Source of the DNA: an uncultured Clostridia bacterium
GTDB lineage: Bacteria > Bacillota > Clostridia > Oscillospirales > Butyricicoccaceae
Direction: 5' to 3'
DNA length: 6,328 nt
Assembly: GCA_947856675.1 (NCBI GenBank)
Contig: CANUCM010000052.1
Location: forward strand, 1-6,328
Each line of letters starts with the position of its first letter. Positions within the stretch are counted from its first letter, which is position 1. Under the pieces are notes generated by a model. The model was not told the origin of the DNA. It searched no databases and saw nothing but the letters and a program-made list of their open reading frames with translations. The position numbers were made by a program, and so were the translations under genes. Of this stretch, positions 1 to 6,009 are shown one piece after another.

Positions 1-572
1 AGCTGCATGGCGGCGTACAGCATGACGGCCACGTCGCCGCGCAAAGCGCTTTCGCTGCCCGATTTCCCGCCGGAAATGCCCAGCTCAAGGGCTTTGTCCG
101 TGCAGTTTTCGGGCCAGGTGCCGGCGAGGTCCTCTTCCCTGTAGCCCAGCGCGCGCACGAGAATGGTGCACACCTCGTCATAGCTGACGGGGTCTTCGGG
201 GCGGAAAGTGCCTTCTGCGTCGCCTTTGATGACGCCGATTCTCTGCGCATAGGCGATGACCGGCTCGGCCCAGTGACCGGCCGTATCGCTCAGCGAGCCG
301 GAATACACGGCGAGGCCTTCATCGTAAAAGCCCAGGGCGGCGATGATCAGCTTTGCCATCTCGGCGCGGCGGATTGTCTGTTCGGGACGGAAGCTTCCGT
401 CGGGGTACCCGTCAATGACGCCCAGCGAGGCGAGGGCCTCGGCGGCCTCCTGACATGCAAGGCCCTGCACGTCGGCAAACGACGGCGAAGCCGCGTCCTC
501 CGCGGCGGCCGGCAGTGCGAGCGGCGTGCACAGCATGATGCAGACAAGCATCCACGACATCCATTTTTTCAT
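1..572 (-). CDS. SLH-domain secreted protein, N-terminal part (runs off left edge)
   Basis: A reading frame opens at the ATG at 572-570 and stays open for 190 codons to the left edge, so the C-terminus is missing. Residues 1-24 look like a Sec signal peptide: two lysines after Met, a hydrophobic core with LVCIMLC, and a probable signal peptidase cut after the AAA at 22-24. Two S-layer homology repeats follow. The first spans about 32-80, with FADV and the hallmark DGYPDGSFRPEQTIRRAE. The second spans about 94-143, with AGHWAEPVIAYA and GTFRPEDPVSYDE. A weaker third unit begins near 153 and continues past the edge. SLH domains bind pyruvylated secondary cell-wall polymers in Gram-positive bacteria, so the product is probably anchored to the wall. 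The effector domain, if any, lies outside the window and its specific function cannot be named. An AAAGGAGG ribosome binding site lies about 10 nt upstream. The gene appears to have its own promoter at 726-698. Confidence 0.9.
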   Translation of the reverse strand, partial: MKKWMSWMLVCIMLCTPLALPAAAEDAASPSFADVQGLACQEAAEALASLGVIDGYPDGSFRPEQTIRRAEMAKLIIAALGFYDEGLAVYSGSLSDTAGHWAEPVIAYAQRIGVIKGDAEGTFRPEDPVSYDEVCTILVRALGYREEDLAGTWPENCTDKALELGISGGKSGSESALRGDVAVMLYAAMQ

Positions 573-599
573 TTCTTTGCAACTCCTCCTTTGTATTAT

Positions 600-616
600 A
601 AAGGGCGGTGCCCTTT
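600..616 (-). promoter_or_regulatory. Small perfect hairpin just upstream of the SLH gene RBS
   Basis: A perfect 7-bp inverted repeat, AAAGGGC-3 nt-GCCCTTT, ends 7 nt before the AAAGGAGG ribosome binding site of the SLH gene. On the transcript its 3' arm (GCCCTTT) could alternatively pair with the 5' arm (AAGGGC) of the larger hairpin at 672-649, so the two may be mutually exclusive. A TATAAT at 600-595 follows directly, but it would put the transcription start inside the ribosome binding site and has no matching -35, so I do not call it a promoter. A role in controlling translation or transcription of the SLH gene is inference. Confidence 0.45.
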
Positions 617-648
617 ATTTCCCGGTTAAAAAAGCCAGCGGCAGAATA

Positions 649-672
649 AAGGGCCCGCCTGAGCGGGCCCTT
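649..672 (-). terminator. Rho-independent terminator-like hairpin
   Basis: A perfect 10-bp stem (AAGGGCCCGC / GCGGGCCCTT) with a TCAG tetraloop is followed on the minus strand by the U-rich stretch TTTATTCT. It lies about 60 nt past the racemase stop codon and is the natural end of the five-gene operon. On the plus strand the stem is followed by A residues, so it should act only for minus-strand transcripts. It also sits about 20 nt downstream of a predicted promoter for the SLH gene, so it may double as an attenuator in that leader. The U-tract is interrupted, so efficiency may be only moderate. Confidence 0.7.
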
Positions 673-697
673 AAAAAAATCGATGCTCCGATTTTGT

Positions 698-726
698 ACT
701 ATACCACGGTCGGGCGCGGCTGTAAA
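698..726 (-). promoter_or_regulatory. Predicted sigma-A promoter for the SLH gene
   Basis: On the minus strand, TTTACA (726-721) and TATAGT (703-698) are separated by exactly 17 nt. The -10 is preceded by TGG, giving an extended -10 (TGnTATAGT). The predicted start is near 691, giving a leader of about 120 nt before the SLH gene ATG at 572. The -35 lies only 8 nt past the racemase stop codon. The match is 5/6 at both hexamers plus the TG extension, which is good for a visual call, but no start-site data exist here. Confidence 0.6.
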
Positions 727-740
727 GGGTTTTTTACAGC
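719..740 (-). repeat. Inverted repeat spanning the racemase stop codon and the SLH gene -35
   Basis: GCTGTAAA and TTTACAGC form a perfect 8-bp dyad separated by 6 nt. The left half on the minus strand contains the racemase TAA stop and the right half contains the TTTACA -35 of the predicted SLH promoter. No T-run follows, so it is not a normal terminator. It could be an operator for a dimeric repressor, an mRNA 3' structure, or chance. Confidence 0.4.
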
Positions 741-1435
741 GGCTTGACGCGGCCGCCGCAAAACTCGATGGCGGCGCGGGCCAGCTCGGCGGTGGGGTCG
801 ACAAAGTCGCCCGGCGGGCACAGCTGCTCGATGATAATGGGCAGCTCGGTGCAGCCGAGAATAAAGTAGTCGGCGCCGGCCTCGTGCATACCGGCCATGA
901 GCGAAGCCAGGGGGGCGCGGTCGCGCAGCACCTCGCCGCCCTTGACGCGGTAAATGAGGTCCATCAGCACCTGCTGGCCTGCCTCGTCGGGCAAAACGTA
1001 CGGCACGCCGGCCTTTTCCAGCGCGCGGGAATACAGGCCGCTTTTGAGGGTGCCGGTGGTGCCCCAGACGCCGGCGGTTTTGCCCGGGAACAGGCTGGCG
1101 CAGCGCAGGGCCGTCACCTCCAGCATGTCGATAAAGGGCACGTCGGAATGGGCGCGCAGCTCGTCGATGAAGTAGTGGGCTGTATTGCACGGCATAATGA
1201 TGCACGAGGCGCCGCAGCGCAGCAGGTTGTCGAGGGCGGAGCGCATCTGGGGCACGGGGTTTTCGCCGTGCTCCAAAATGGCGCGGGTGCGGTCGGGGAT
1301 CTGCGCGTTGGAGTCGATAAAGACGCGCAGGTGGTCGCTGTCGCACGCGGCGTCGGTCATGAGAACAATTTTGCGAAAGAGGTCTGCGGTGGCCAGGGGG
1401 CCCATGCCGCCTAAAATGCCGATGGTACCTTTCAT
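734..1435 (-). CDS. Aspartate/glutamate racemase family protein
   Basis: The product is 233 residues, the usual size of this cofactor-independent family, which interconverts L- and D-forms of acidic amino acids using two cysteines as acid/base. The N-terminus carries the glycine-rich GILGGMGPLAT (6-16). The first catalytic cysteine is C83 in MPCNTAH and the second is C195 in LGCTELP. Both are intact, arguing for a working racemase rather than a decayed or hydrolase/isomerase branch. No signal peptide or membrane segment is present, so it should be cytoplasmic. The ATG lies 1 nt past the stop of the amidohydrolase gene, and its ribosome binding site AAGGAG (1451-1446) sits inside the end of that gene, so the pair is probably translationally coupled. 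The motifs fit the aspartate racemase/YgeA-like branch better than MurI glutamate racemase, but the substrate (Asp, Glu or another amino acid) cannot be settled from sequence. Confidence 0.92.
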   Translation of the reverse strand: MKGTIGILGGMGPLATADLFRKIVLMTDAACDSDHLRVFIDSNAQIPDRTRAILEHGENPVPQMRSALDNLLRCGASCIIMPCNTAHYFIDELRAHSDVPFIDMLEVTALRCASLFPGKTAGVWGTTGTLKSGLYSRALEKAGVPYVLPDEAGQQVLMDLIYRVKGGEVLRDRAPLASLMAGMHEAGADYFILGCTELPIIIEQLCPPGDFVDPTAELARAAIEFCGGRVKPL

Positions 1436-1436
1436 A

Positions 1437-2624
1437 TTACTCTTGCTCCTTCAGCCAGGATTCGGCGCAGTGGGCCAAAATGGCGGCGCCGTAAGGCAGT
1501 GCGTTTTCGTCGAGTACGACGGCGGGGTTGTGCATGGCCTTGTCAAAGCCGTGGGCGCTGTCGCCGGCGCCGAGGTTAATCATGACGCCCGGCACGCGGG
1601 AGGTGATGTGGGCAAAGTCCTCCGAGCCAAACGAGGACGGCTCAGACACAAGGGTGGTGCCGCCGGGGCCGGTGATGTCCTCAATCATGGGGAAGAGCTG
1701 CCGCGCCATGGCGTCGTTGTTGATGACGGGCGGCACGGAAACGTCGCTGTAAACAACGTCGGCCTGGCAGCGCATGGCGCGGCCGCACAGCTCGGCGACC
1801 TCCTGCACGCGCTGCTTGACAAAGGCGCGCATTTCGTCGCTGAACGTGCGGATGGTTCCCTTGAAAGTCACCTCATCGGGGATGATGTTGTCGGCCGTAC
1901 CGCCCTGGATAAGGCCGAAGGTGACGGTGACGCGTTCGCTGGTCGGGACCTCCATGGAAATAATGTGCTGGATGGCCACGATAATCTGTGCGGCGGCGGT
2001 GACCGGGTCGATGTTTTTGGAGGGCAGAGCGCCGTGGCCGCCGCGGCCGCGCACCGTGACAGAGATTTTGTCGCCGGCGGCGTAGGTTGCGCCGAGGCTG
2101 TAGCGCACGGTGCCGGCGGCCGAATGCTGAGCGCCGGCCTCGACGTGCAGGGCGAAAGCGGCGTCGACGCGGGGATTTTCCAAAACGCCGGCCTGTATCA
2201 TGGCCATGCAGCCGCGCAGCGTTTCCTCGGCGGGCTGGAACATCAGCTTGACGGTGCCATGCAGCTCGTGCTCGCGGGCTTTGAGCATGCGCGCCGCGCC
2301 CAGCAGCATGGCGGCGTGGAAGTCGTGGCCGCAGGCGTGGCAGCTGCCGGTGGCGCAGGCAAAGGGCAGGCCTGACACTTCATTGAGAGGCAGGGCGTCA
2401 AAGTCTGCGCGCAGCAGGATGACGGGGCTTCCCCGGCCGATGGTGGCGGTGATGCCGCAGGGGCAGATTTCCCGCGCCTTTATGCCGGCCCCGGCCAGCT
2501 CGCGCAGGATGTAGTCGGCGCTTTGGCGCAGGTCAAACTCCACGCCGCCCATGGCGTGGATGGCCCGGCGGTCCTCAGTCAGGCGGGGCAACATGTCCTG
2601 CGCGGTTTTCAGATAATGATTCAC
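1437..2624 (-). CDS. M20-family metallo-amidohydrolase (N-acyl-amino-acid / peptide hydrolase)
   Basis: The 395-residue product matches the length and layout of M20D amidohydrolases (hippurate, N-acetyl-amino-acid, indoleacetyl-amino-acid hydrolases and relatives), cytoplasmic di-metal enzymes that cut an acyl or peptide amide bond to free an amino acid. Visible motifs in order are RADFDALPL (72-80), CHACGHDFHAAM (95-106, ligands C98 and H100), QPAEE (130-134, general base E133 and metal ligand E134), H160 in FALH, the dimerisation-domain signature GRGGHGALPSK (193-203) and H365 in AMHNP. All expected metal ligands and the catalytic glutamate are present. The N-terminal helix has IHAMGGVEF where many relatives have LHxxPE. 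The start is GTG at 2624-2622, chosen because a strong TAAGGAGG lies 6 nt upstream. The gene begins 31 nt after the DUF4129-like gene and is followed after 1 nt by the racemase. The substrate is unknown; the neighbour suggests an N-acylated or peptide-bound acidic amino acid. Confidence 0.93.
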   Translation of the reverse strand: MNHYLKTAQDMLPRLTEDRRAIHAMGGVEFDLRQSADYILRELAGAGIKAREICPCGITATIGRGSPVILLRADFDALPLNEVSGLPFACATGSCHACGHDFHAAMLLGAARMLKAREHELHGTVKLMFQPAEETLRGCMAMIQAGVLENPRVDAAFALHVEAGAQHSAAGTVRYSLGATYAAGDKISVTVRGRGGHGALPSKNIDPVTAAAQIIVAIQHIISMEVPTSERVTVTFGLIQGGTADNIIPDEVTFKGTIRTFSDEMRAFVKQRVQEVAELCGRAMRCQADVVYSDVSVPPVINNDAMARQLFPMIEDITGPGGTTLVSEPSSFGSEDFAHITSRVPGVMINLGAGDSAHGFDKAMHNPAVVLDENALPYGAAILAHCAESWLKEQE

Positions 2625-2655
2625 AAAAATCCTCCTTAAAAATACAGGGGGCAGT

Positions 2656-3876
2656 TTACAGATCTTTGGGCAGGTGCTTTTTCAAATCACGCAGCGCGGT
2701 GTGGGCCTGCTGCGCCATGTCGCGGGTGACTTCCTCCTCGCTGTAGCGGGCGGTGCGGTACAGCTCGCGCAGATCGGTGAGCGGCTGCGCGGGCAGGGAC
2801 TGCGCGCACTTGCGGGCAAGCGAGCCGCTGGTGTCGCTGCGCTCGGGGCGTATGCCGACGCGCAGGCACAGCGCGAGAAACCGGCGGTAGGTCGCGCGCA
2901 CGCTCATGCGCGGCGTGCGCGGGCGGAGAAAACGGGAGCCCGGCGCGGCCGGAAAGGCGTCCGCGGCCTCGCGCGTGACGGAAATGTCGCAGCCTTCCTC
3001 CTGCTTTTCGCGCAGGCCGAGGCGGCGGCGCAGCATGCGCCATACGGCAAGGCCGATGACAATCAGCACCAGCGTGGTCGCAATCGCCCGGAACAGCTCG
3101 CTGGGCTGGGCGGCTTCCACCTGCTCAAAGAGCGGTTTGTCCATCAGCCCCAGCTCGGTGTCCTGCGGCGGGTTTTTTTCGGAGTCGCCCCGCAAAAGCG
3201 AAAACAGCTGCGTCAGCAGCCACATCAGCCCGGCGGCGACATAGCCGAGCAGCGTGAGCGGCGGGACGATGACGTTGCGGTACACAAAGCCCAGGGCCGA
3301 AACGGCGGCGTGCAGCGCAAAGTCGGAGCTGACAAACAGCACCAGCAGGGCAAACAGAGCCAGCAAAATGCAGTTTTGAATGACAAAGCGGGGCTGCGAG
3401 AGGGTCTGCGGCTCATGCCGGAGCAGCCGGAGCAGGAAAACGCCGGAGCACAAAAACAAAAAAGCCAGGGTGAGCGCGTCGCGCTGCGCGTCCTGCGGCG
3501 CGCCGAACAGCGGCATCAGCACGAGCGGAAGCAGGGCAAACAGGCCGCGGCGAAAGGCCTCGCAGCACTCGCCGTATTCGATGCGGAACAGCCGGCGCGC
3601 GGCGGAAACGCCGAGATAGGCGGCGCACGGCAGCAGCACCAGGGCGAGCGGAAGGCCGGGCTGCGCGGCAAAGGAAAGGGGCAGCAAAACCAGGGGCAGA
3701 AGGCGCACCCAGGCTGCGCGGGCGCGGGCGGCGTGAGACAGCCCGGCGCACAGCACGCACGCGGCAAGGGGGAGAAACAGCGGGGCCTGCACGCCGAATA
3801 CGGCGCAAATCAGCCGGGCATATAAAAAGTACAGCGACAGGTCGCACAGCGTTTTGACGGCAAAGCACAGGCTCAT
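2656..3876 (-). CDS. Polytopic membrane protein with DUF4129-like C-terminal domain
   Basis: The product is 406 residues, starting at the ATG 3876-3874 that overlaps the DUF58 stop as ATGA. An AAGGAGG (3890-3884) lies 7 nt upstream; a longer in-frame start at 3972 exists but would lie deep inside the upstream gene and lacks this signal. I count about eight or nine hydrophobic segments, roughly at residues 10-28, 31-48, 57-70, 74-94, 111-127, 133-152, 165-184, 200-228 and 262-280. The C-terminal part (about 325-402) is soluble and basic, with TYRRFLALCLRVGI, a region around SLARKCAQSL and LTDLRELYRTARYSEE. This resembles the DUF4129 domain that ends many transglutaminase-like membrane proteins of MoxR/DUF58 operons. 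The loop between the last two membrane segments (about 229-261) is short, and there is no room for or sign of a transglutaminase Cys-His-Asp domain. The function is unknown; by context it is the membrane component of the MoxR/DUF58 module. Confidence 0.85.
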   Translation of the reverse strand: MSLCFAVKTLCDLSLYFLYARLICAVFGVQAPLFLPLAACVLCAGLSHAARARAAWVRLLPLVLLPLSFAAQPGLPLALVLLPCAAYLGVSAARRLFRIEYGECCEAFRRGLFALLPLVLMPLFGAPQDAQRDALTLAFLFLCSGVFLLRLLRHEPQTLSQPRFVIQNCILLALFALLVLFVSSDFALHAAVSALGFVYRNVIVPPLTLLGYVAAGLMWLLTQLFSLLRGDSEKNPPQDTELGLMDKPLFEQVEAAQPSELFRAIATTLVLIVIGLAVWRMLRRRLGLREKQEEGCDISVTREAADAFPAAPGSRFLRPRTPRMSVRATYRRFLALCLRVGIRPERSDTSGSLARKCAQSLPAQPLTDLRELYRTARYSEEEVTRDMAQQAHTALRDLKKHLPKDL

Positions 3877-4961
3877 GAGCAGGCCTCCTTGTCCGGGGGC
3901 GGCGCCGGGGTGAGGACCAGGGTTTCCTGGCCGCAGGCCTGCTGCAGGCGCATCAGGCTGCGGCGGTAGCACTCGGCGGGCCTTGCGGTGATCAGAATGT
4001 GCGCGCGGCCGGTCATGGTGCGGCGCAGCGCGCGGGAGAGGGTGGCGTCAAAGGGCTCGGTGCGCGCGTAGGTGGCGCGGCCCAGGCCTTCGAGAATGGT
4101 GCCGAGGTGGGCGCGGCCCAGGCCGTCGCCGATGTCGCCGCACAGGCCGACGGCGCCGGCCGAGGTGGCGTTTGTGAGAAAGCTGTAGGCGACATGCCGC
4201 GCTTCAAGCACTTCGCACACCGAGCGCGCCAGGGAAAAGCACTGTTCGATGCGCGGCGCGTCGGGGTCCAGGCCGTTGTCGGTGCATTCGATGTTGAGCA
4301 GCACGGTGACGGTCTGCTCCAGCGTAAAATCGGGCTTGCGCACCATAAGTCGGCCGAGGCGGGCGCTGACGGGCCAGCTGATGGCCTTTTGCGCTTCGCG
4401 GCCGGTGTATTCGCGAAAACCCAGCGTCAGCACGGGGTCTTCGAGGATAAACCGGTTGACCGAGCGTTCGCCGAGGTAGCCGCCCAGCGTCTGGGGCAGG
4501 TCGGGCCGCGGCGCGGGCGCGGGCAGCACGACAATTTCACGCAGCAGCGAAACGCGCCGGGTGGTTTCCGAAAGGCCGAGAAAATCGCCGCCCGAAAGCA
4601 AGGCGCCGCGCAGGAAATACCGGCCGCGCTGCGGAAGGCTTGCGCGCACGCGGCGCGTCAGGCGCTGGCGCGGGCGCAGATAGCAGGTAAAGTACAGGCG
4701 CAGCATGTCACGGCCGTAGTGCGCGTCGGCGCCGGAGGACAAAATGTGTGTTTCGGACGGGAGAAACTCCTGCACGCGCACAAAAAAGACCGGCGTGCGC
4801 CTGCCGTTTGACAGGGAGGAAACGATGTCAAAGGGCTCGTCGGGGTCGACGGTGCGGCAGGAGGGCATGCAGTCGTAAGCGACGCGGTCCAGGCCGTGCC
4901 GCAGGGAATAGCGCTGGGCGAAAATGGCCGCAGCGAGCAGCACCAGCAGAAAAATCCACAT
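3873..4961 (-). CDS. DUF58 domain-containing protein
   Basis: The product is 362 residues. It has a hydrophobic N-terminal segment (about 2-16), likely a membrane anchor, where many DUF58 proteins have two. A middle region of beta-rich character (about 30-145) precedes the DUF58 signature at 183-208: REYTGREAQKAISWPVSARL then LMVRK, matching the family pattern RxYxxGDxxRxIxWxxSAR. A vWA-like fold should follow (about 217-350). The strand normally carrying the DxSxS metal site here reads LLNIECTDN (221-229), so the metal-binding residues look degenerate. DUF58 proteins are almost always encoded with MoxR ATPases and are thought to be their partner or substrate at the membrane; the exact role is not established. 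The ATG lies 6 nt after the MoxR stop with only a weak GGAG (4974-4971), suggesting translational coupling, and the gene overlaps the downstream membrane-protein gene by 4 nt. Confidence 0.9.
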   Translation of the reverse strand: MWIFLLVLLAAAIFAQRYSLRHGLDRVAYDCMPSCRTVDPDEPFDIVSSLSNGRRTPVFFVRVQEFLPSETHILSSGADAHYGRDMLRLYFTCYLRPRQRLTRRVRASLPQRGRYFLRGALLSGGDFLGLSETTRRVSLLREIVVLPAPAPRPDLPQTLGGYLGERSVNRFILEDPVLTLGFREYTGREAQKAISWPVSARLGRLMVRKPDFTLEQTVTVLLNIECTDNGLDPDAPRIEQCFSLARSVCEVLEARHVAYSFLTNATSAGAVGLCGDIGDGLGRAHLGTILEGLGRATYARTEPFDATLSRALRRTMTGRAHILITARPAECYRRSLMRLQQACGQETLVLTPAPPPDKEACS

Positions 4962-4967
4962 CGTCGG

Positions 4968-5918
4968 TTACTCCGGCAGCGTTTCCAGCGGGACGGGGAT
5001 GCTTTCGATGAGCTTTTGCAAAAAGGCCATGCGGTCGCTGTCGCGTTCTCCGCCGCCGGTGACGATGCGGTGGCACAAAACGGGCCCGGCCAGCTTCTGC
5101 ACGTCCTCGGGCAGAACGCAGCTGCGCCCTTCCAGGGCGGCCCACACCTGGCAGGCGCGGTACAGCGCAATGGCGCCGCGCGTGGAAACGCCGGTGACAA
5201 AGCGGCTTTCGGTGCGGGTTTTCTGGATGATGTCCATTAAGTATCCGGCCACGTCGGGCGAAAACGAGACGCTGCGCGCGTCGCGCTTGAGCTGCGCGGT
5301 TTCCTCGGGCGTCACGACCTGCTCAAGCTGCTCGACCAGCTCGGAGGCGCTCGGGCGCGACAAAACCGAAAGCTCCTGCTCCCGCGTCATGTACCCCAGC
5401 GACAGGCGCATAAAAAAGCGGTCGGTCTGCGCTTCGGGCAGGGGGAAGGTGCCGTAGGACTCGACGGGGTTCTGGGTCGCCATGACGATAAAGGGTTCCT
5501 CGAGAGCGGTGGTGACGCCGTCGACGGAAATCTGGCGCTCCTCCATGGCTTCCAGAAGGCTTGACTGGGTGCGCGGCGTGGCGCGGTTGATTTCGTCGGC
5601 CAGCACGACGTTGGCAAAAAGCGGGCCGGGGCGGAACTCAAACTCGCCGGTCTTCTGGTTGTAGAAATTGATGCCCGTCAGGTCGGAGGGCAAAAGGTCG
5701 GGGGTGAACTGTATGCGGCGGAAGCGGCCGCCGATGGTTTTGGCAAAGGCGCGCAGAAGCATGGTTTTGCCCGTGCCGGGCACGTCTTCAAGCAGAACAT
5801 GGCCGCCGCACAAAAAACAGGTCAGAAGCAGCGCGATGGTGTCGTCCTTGCCGACGATAACACGGGAACAGTTGGAGACGACGCGGCGGCGGCAGTCGGT
5901 AAAGCGGGAAACGTCCAA
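4968..5918 (-). CDS. MoxR-family AAA+ ATPase
   Basis: The product is 316 residues, the normal length for MoxR ATPases, which form hexameric rings and act as ATP-driven chaperones for maturation of membrane or envelope complexes. Walker A is EDVPGTGKT (44-52), Walker B is VVLADEINRA (104-113), sensor 1 is ATQNP (147-151), an arginine-finger region is TDRFFMR (165-171), and sensor 2 is STRGAI (245-250). The MoxR hallmark FTPDLLPSDLTG (71-82) is intact. The start is TTG at 5918-5916. An in-frame TGA at 5927-5925 rules out any upstream start, no ATG or GTG follows in frame before the conserved core, and GAAAGG lies 10 nt upstream. The nearby ATG at 5928 is in another frame. The protein should be cytoplasmic and energise the DUF58/DUF4129 membrane partners encoded directly downstream. 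I found no convincing promoter in the 91-nt gap upstream; read-through from the ferredoxin promoter is possible. Confidence 0.95.
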   Translation of the reverse strand: MDVSRFTDCRRRVVSNCSRVIVGKDDTIALLLTCFLCGGHVLLEDVPGTGKTMLLRAFAKTIGGRFRRIQFTPDLLPSDLTGINFYNQKTGEFEFRPGPLFANVVLADEINRATPRTQSSLLEAMEERQISVDGVTTALEEPFIVMATQNPVESYGTFPLPEAQTDRFFMRLSLGYMTREQELSVLSRPSASELVEQLEQVVTPEETAQLKRDARSVSFSPDVAGYLMDIIQKTRTESRFVTGVSTRGAIALYRACQVWAALEGRSCVLPEDVQKLAGPVLCHRIVTGGGERDSDRMAFLQKLIESIPVPLETLPE

Positions 5919-5934
5919 GGGTGCTCATCCTTTC
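5916..5934 (-). promoter_or_regulatory. RBS and TTG start of the MoxR gene
   Basis: GAAAGG (5934-5929) is followed after 10 nt by the TTG start codon. The spacer itself contains an out-of-frame ATG touching the Shine-Dalgarno, and an in-frame TGA 6 nt before the TTG. These elements together fix the start. A rare start codon with a moderate binding site suggests modest initiation of the first operon gene. Confidence 0.65.
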
Positions 5935-5951
5935 TGTAAAAGGGTCCATAT

Positions 5952-5995
5952 TGACAAAGGACGTTTTACGGCAAGCCGCAAAACGTCCACAGTCA
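5952..5995 (-). terminator. Long RNA hairpin between ferredoxin and MoxR genes, possible terminator
   Basis: The core (5988-5959) is GGACGTTTTGCGGC / GCCGTAAAACGTCC, folding with a CUUG-type tetraloop. On the minus-strand transcript every position pairs, one as a G-U wobble; on the plus strand the same position is an A-C mismatch, so the structure is meant for minus-strand RNA. A 4-bp outer stem (TGAC/GTCA) can extend it across a 3x3 internal loop. The downstream tail TTTGTCAAT is only weakly U-rich, so it may be a leaky terminator for the ferredoxin transcript, a 3' stabiliser, or a processing structure that lets some transcription into the MoxR operon. Confidence 0.55.
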
Positions 5996-6009
5996 GTTGA
6001 AAAAAGGTC

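Noticed and set aside
595..600. Perfect TATAAT on the minus strand before the SLH gene
   Set aside because: Transcription would begin inside the ribosome binding site, and the -35 position reads GGGAAA. It is more likely part of the leader than a promoter.
572..691. Known riboswitch (c-di-GMP, preQ1, T-box) in the SLH leader
   Set aside because: I looked for the conserved cores of these classes by eye and found none. The hairpins can be described only as unassigned structure.
412..804. Minus-strand open frame across the racemase/SLH gap (130 codons)
   Set aside because: It is out of frame with both the racemase and the SLH protein, runs through the promoter and terminator hairpin, and has no ribosome binding site. 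The real SLH gene starts at 572 in another frame.
1185..2375. Long plus-strand open frame opposite the amidohydrolase (396 codons)
   Set aside because: It lies antisense to genes with clear catalytic motifs, is dominated by Gly/Ala/His/Val from GC-rich complement codons, shows no recognisable motif and has no good ribosome binding site. It is a shadow frame.
2674..3825. Long plus-strand open frame opposite the DUF4129-like gene (383 codons)
   Set aside because: Its Gln/Arg/Gly/Ala-rich low-complexity product is what antisense reading of a Leu-rich membrane protein gives. No motif or initiation signal was seen.
3877..3972. N-terminal extension of the DUF4129-like protein (32 residues, Pro/Gly-rich)
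   Set aside because: It would overlap the DUF58 gene by about 100 nt, and a consensus ribosome binding site points to the ATG at 3876, which overlaps the DUF58 stop as ATGA.
5951..5956. Perfect TTGACA on the plus strand
   Set aside because: There is no -10 element at 15-19 nt spacing, and it lies in the outer arm of the minus-strand hairpin. Chance match.
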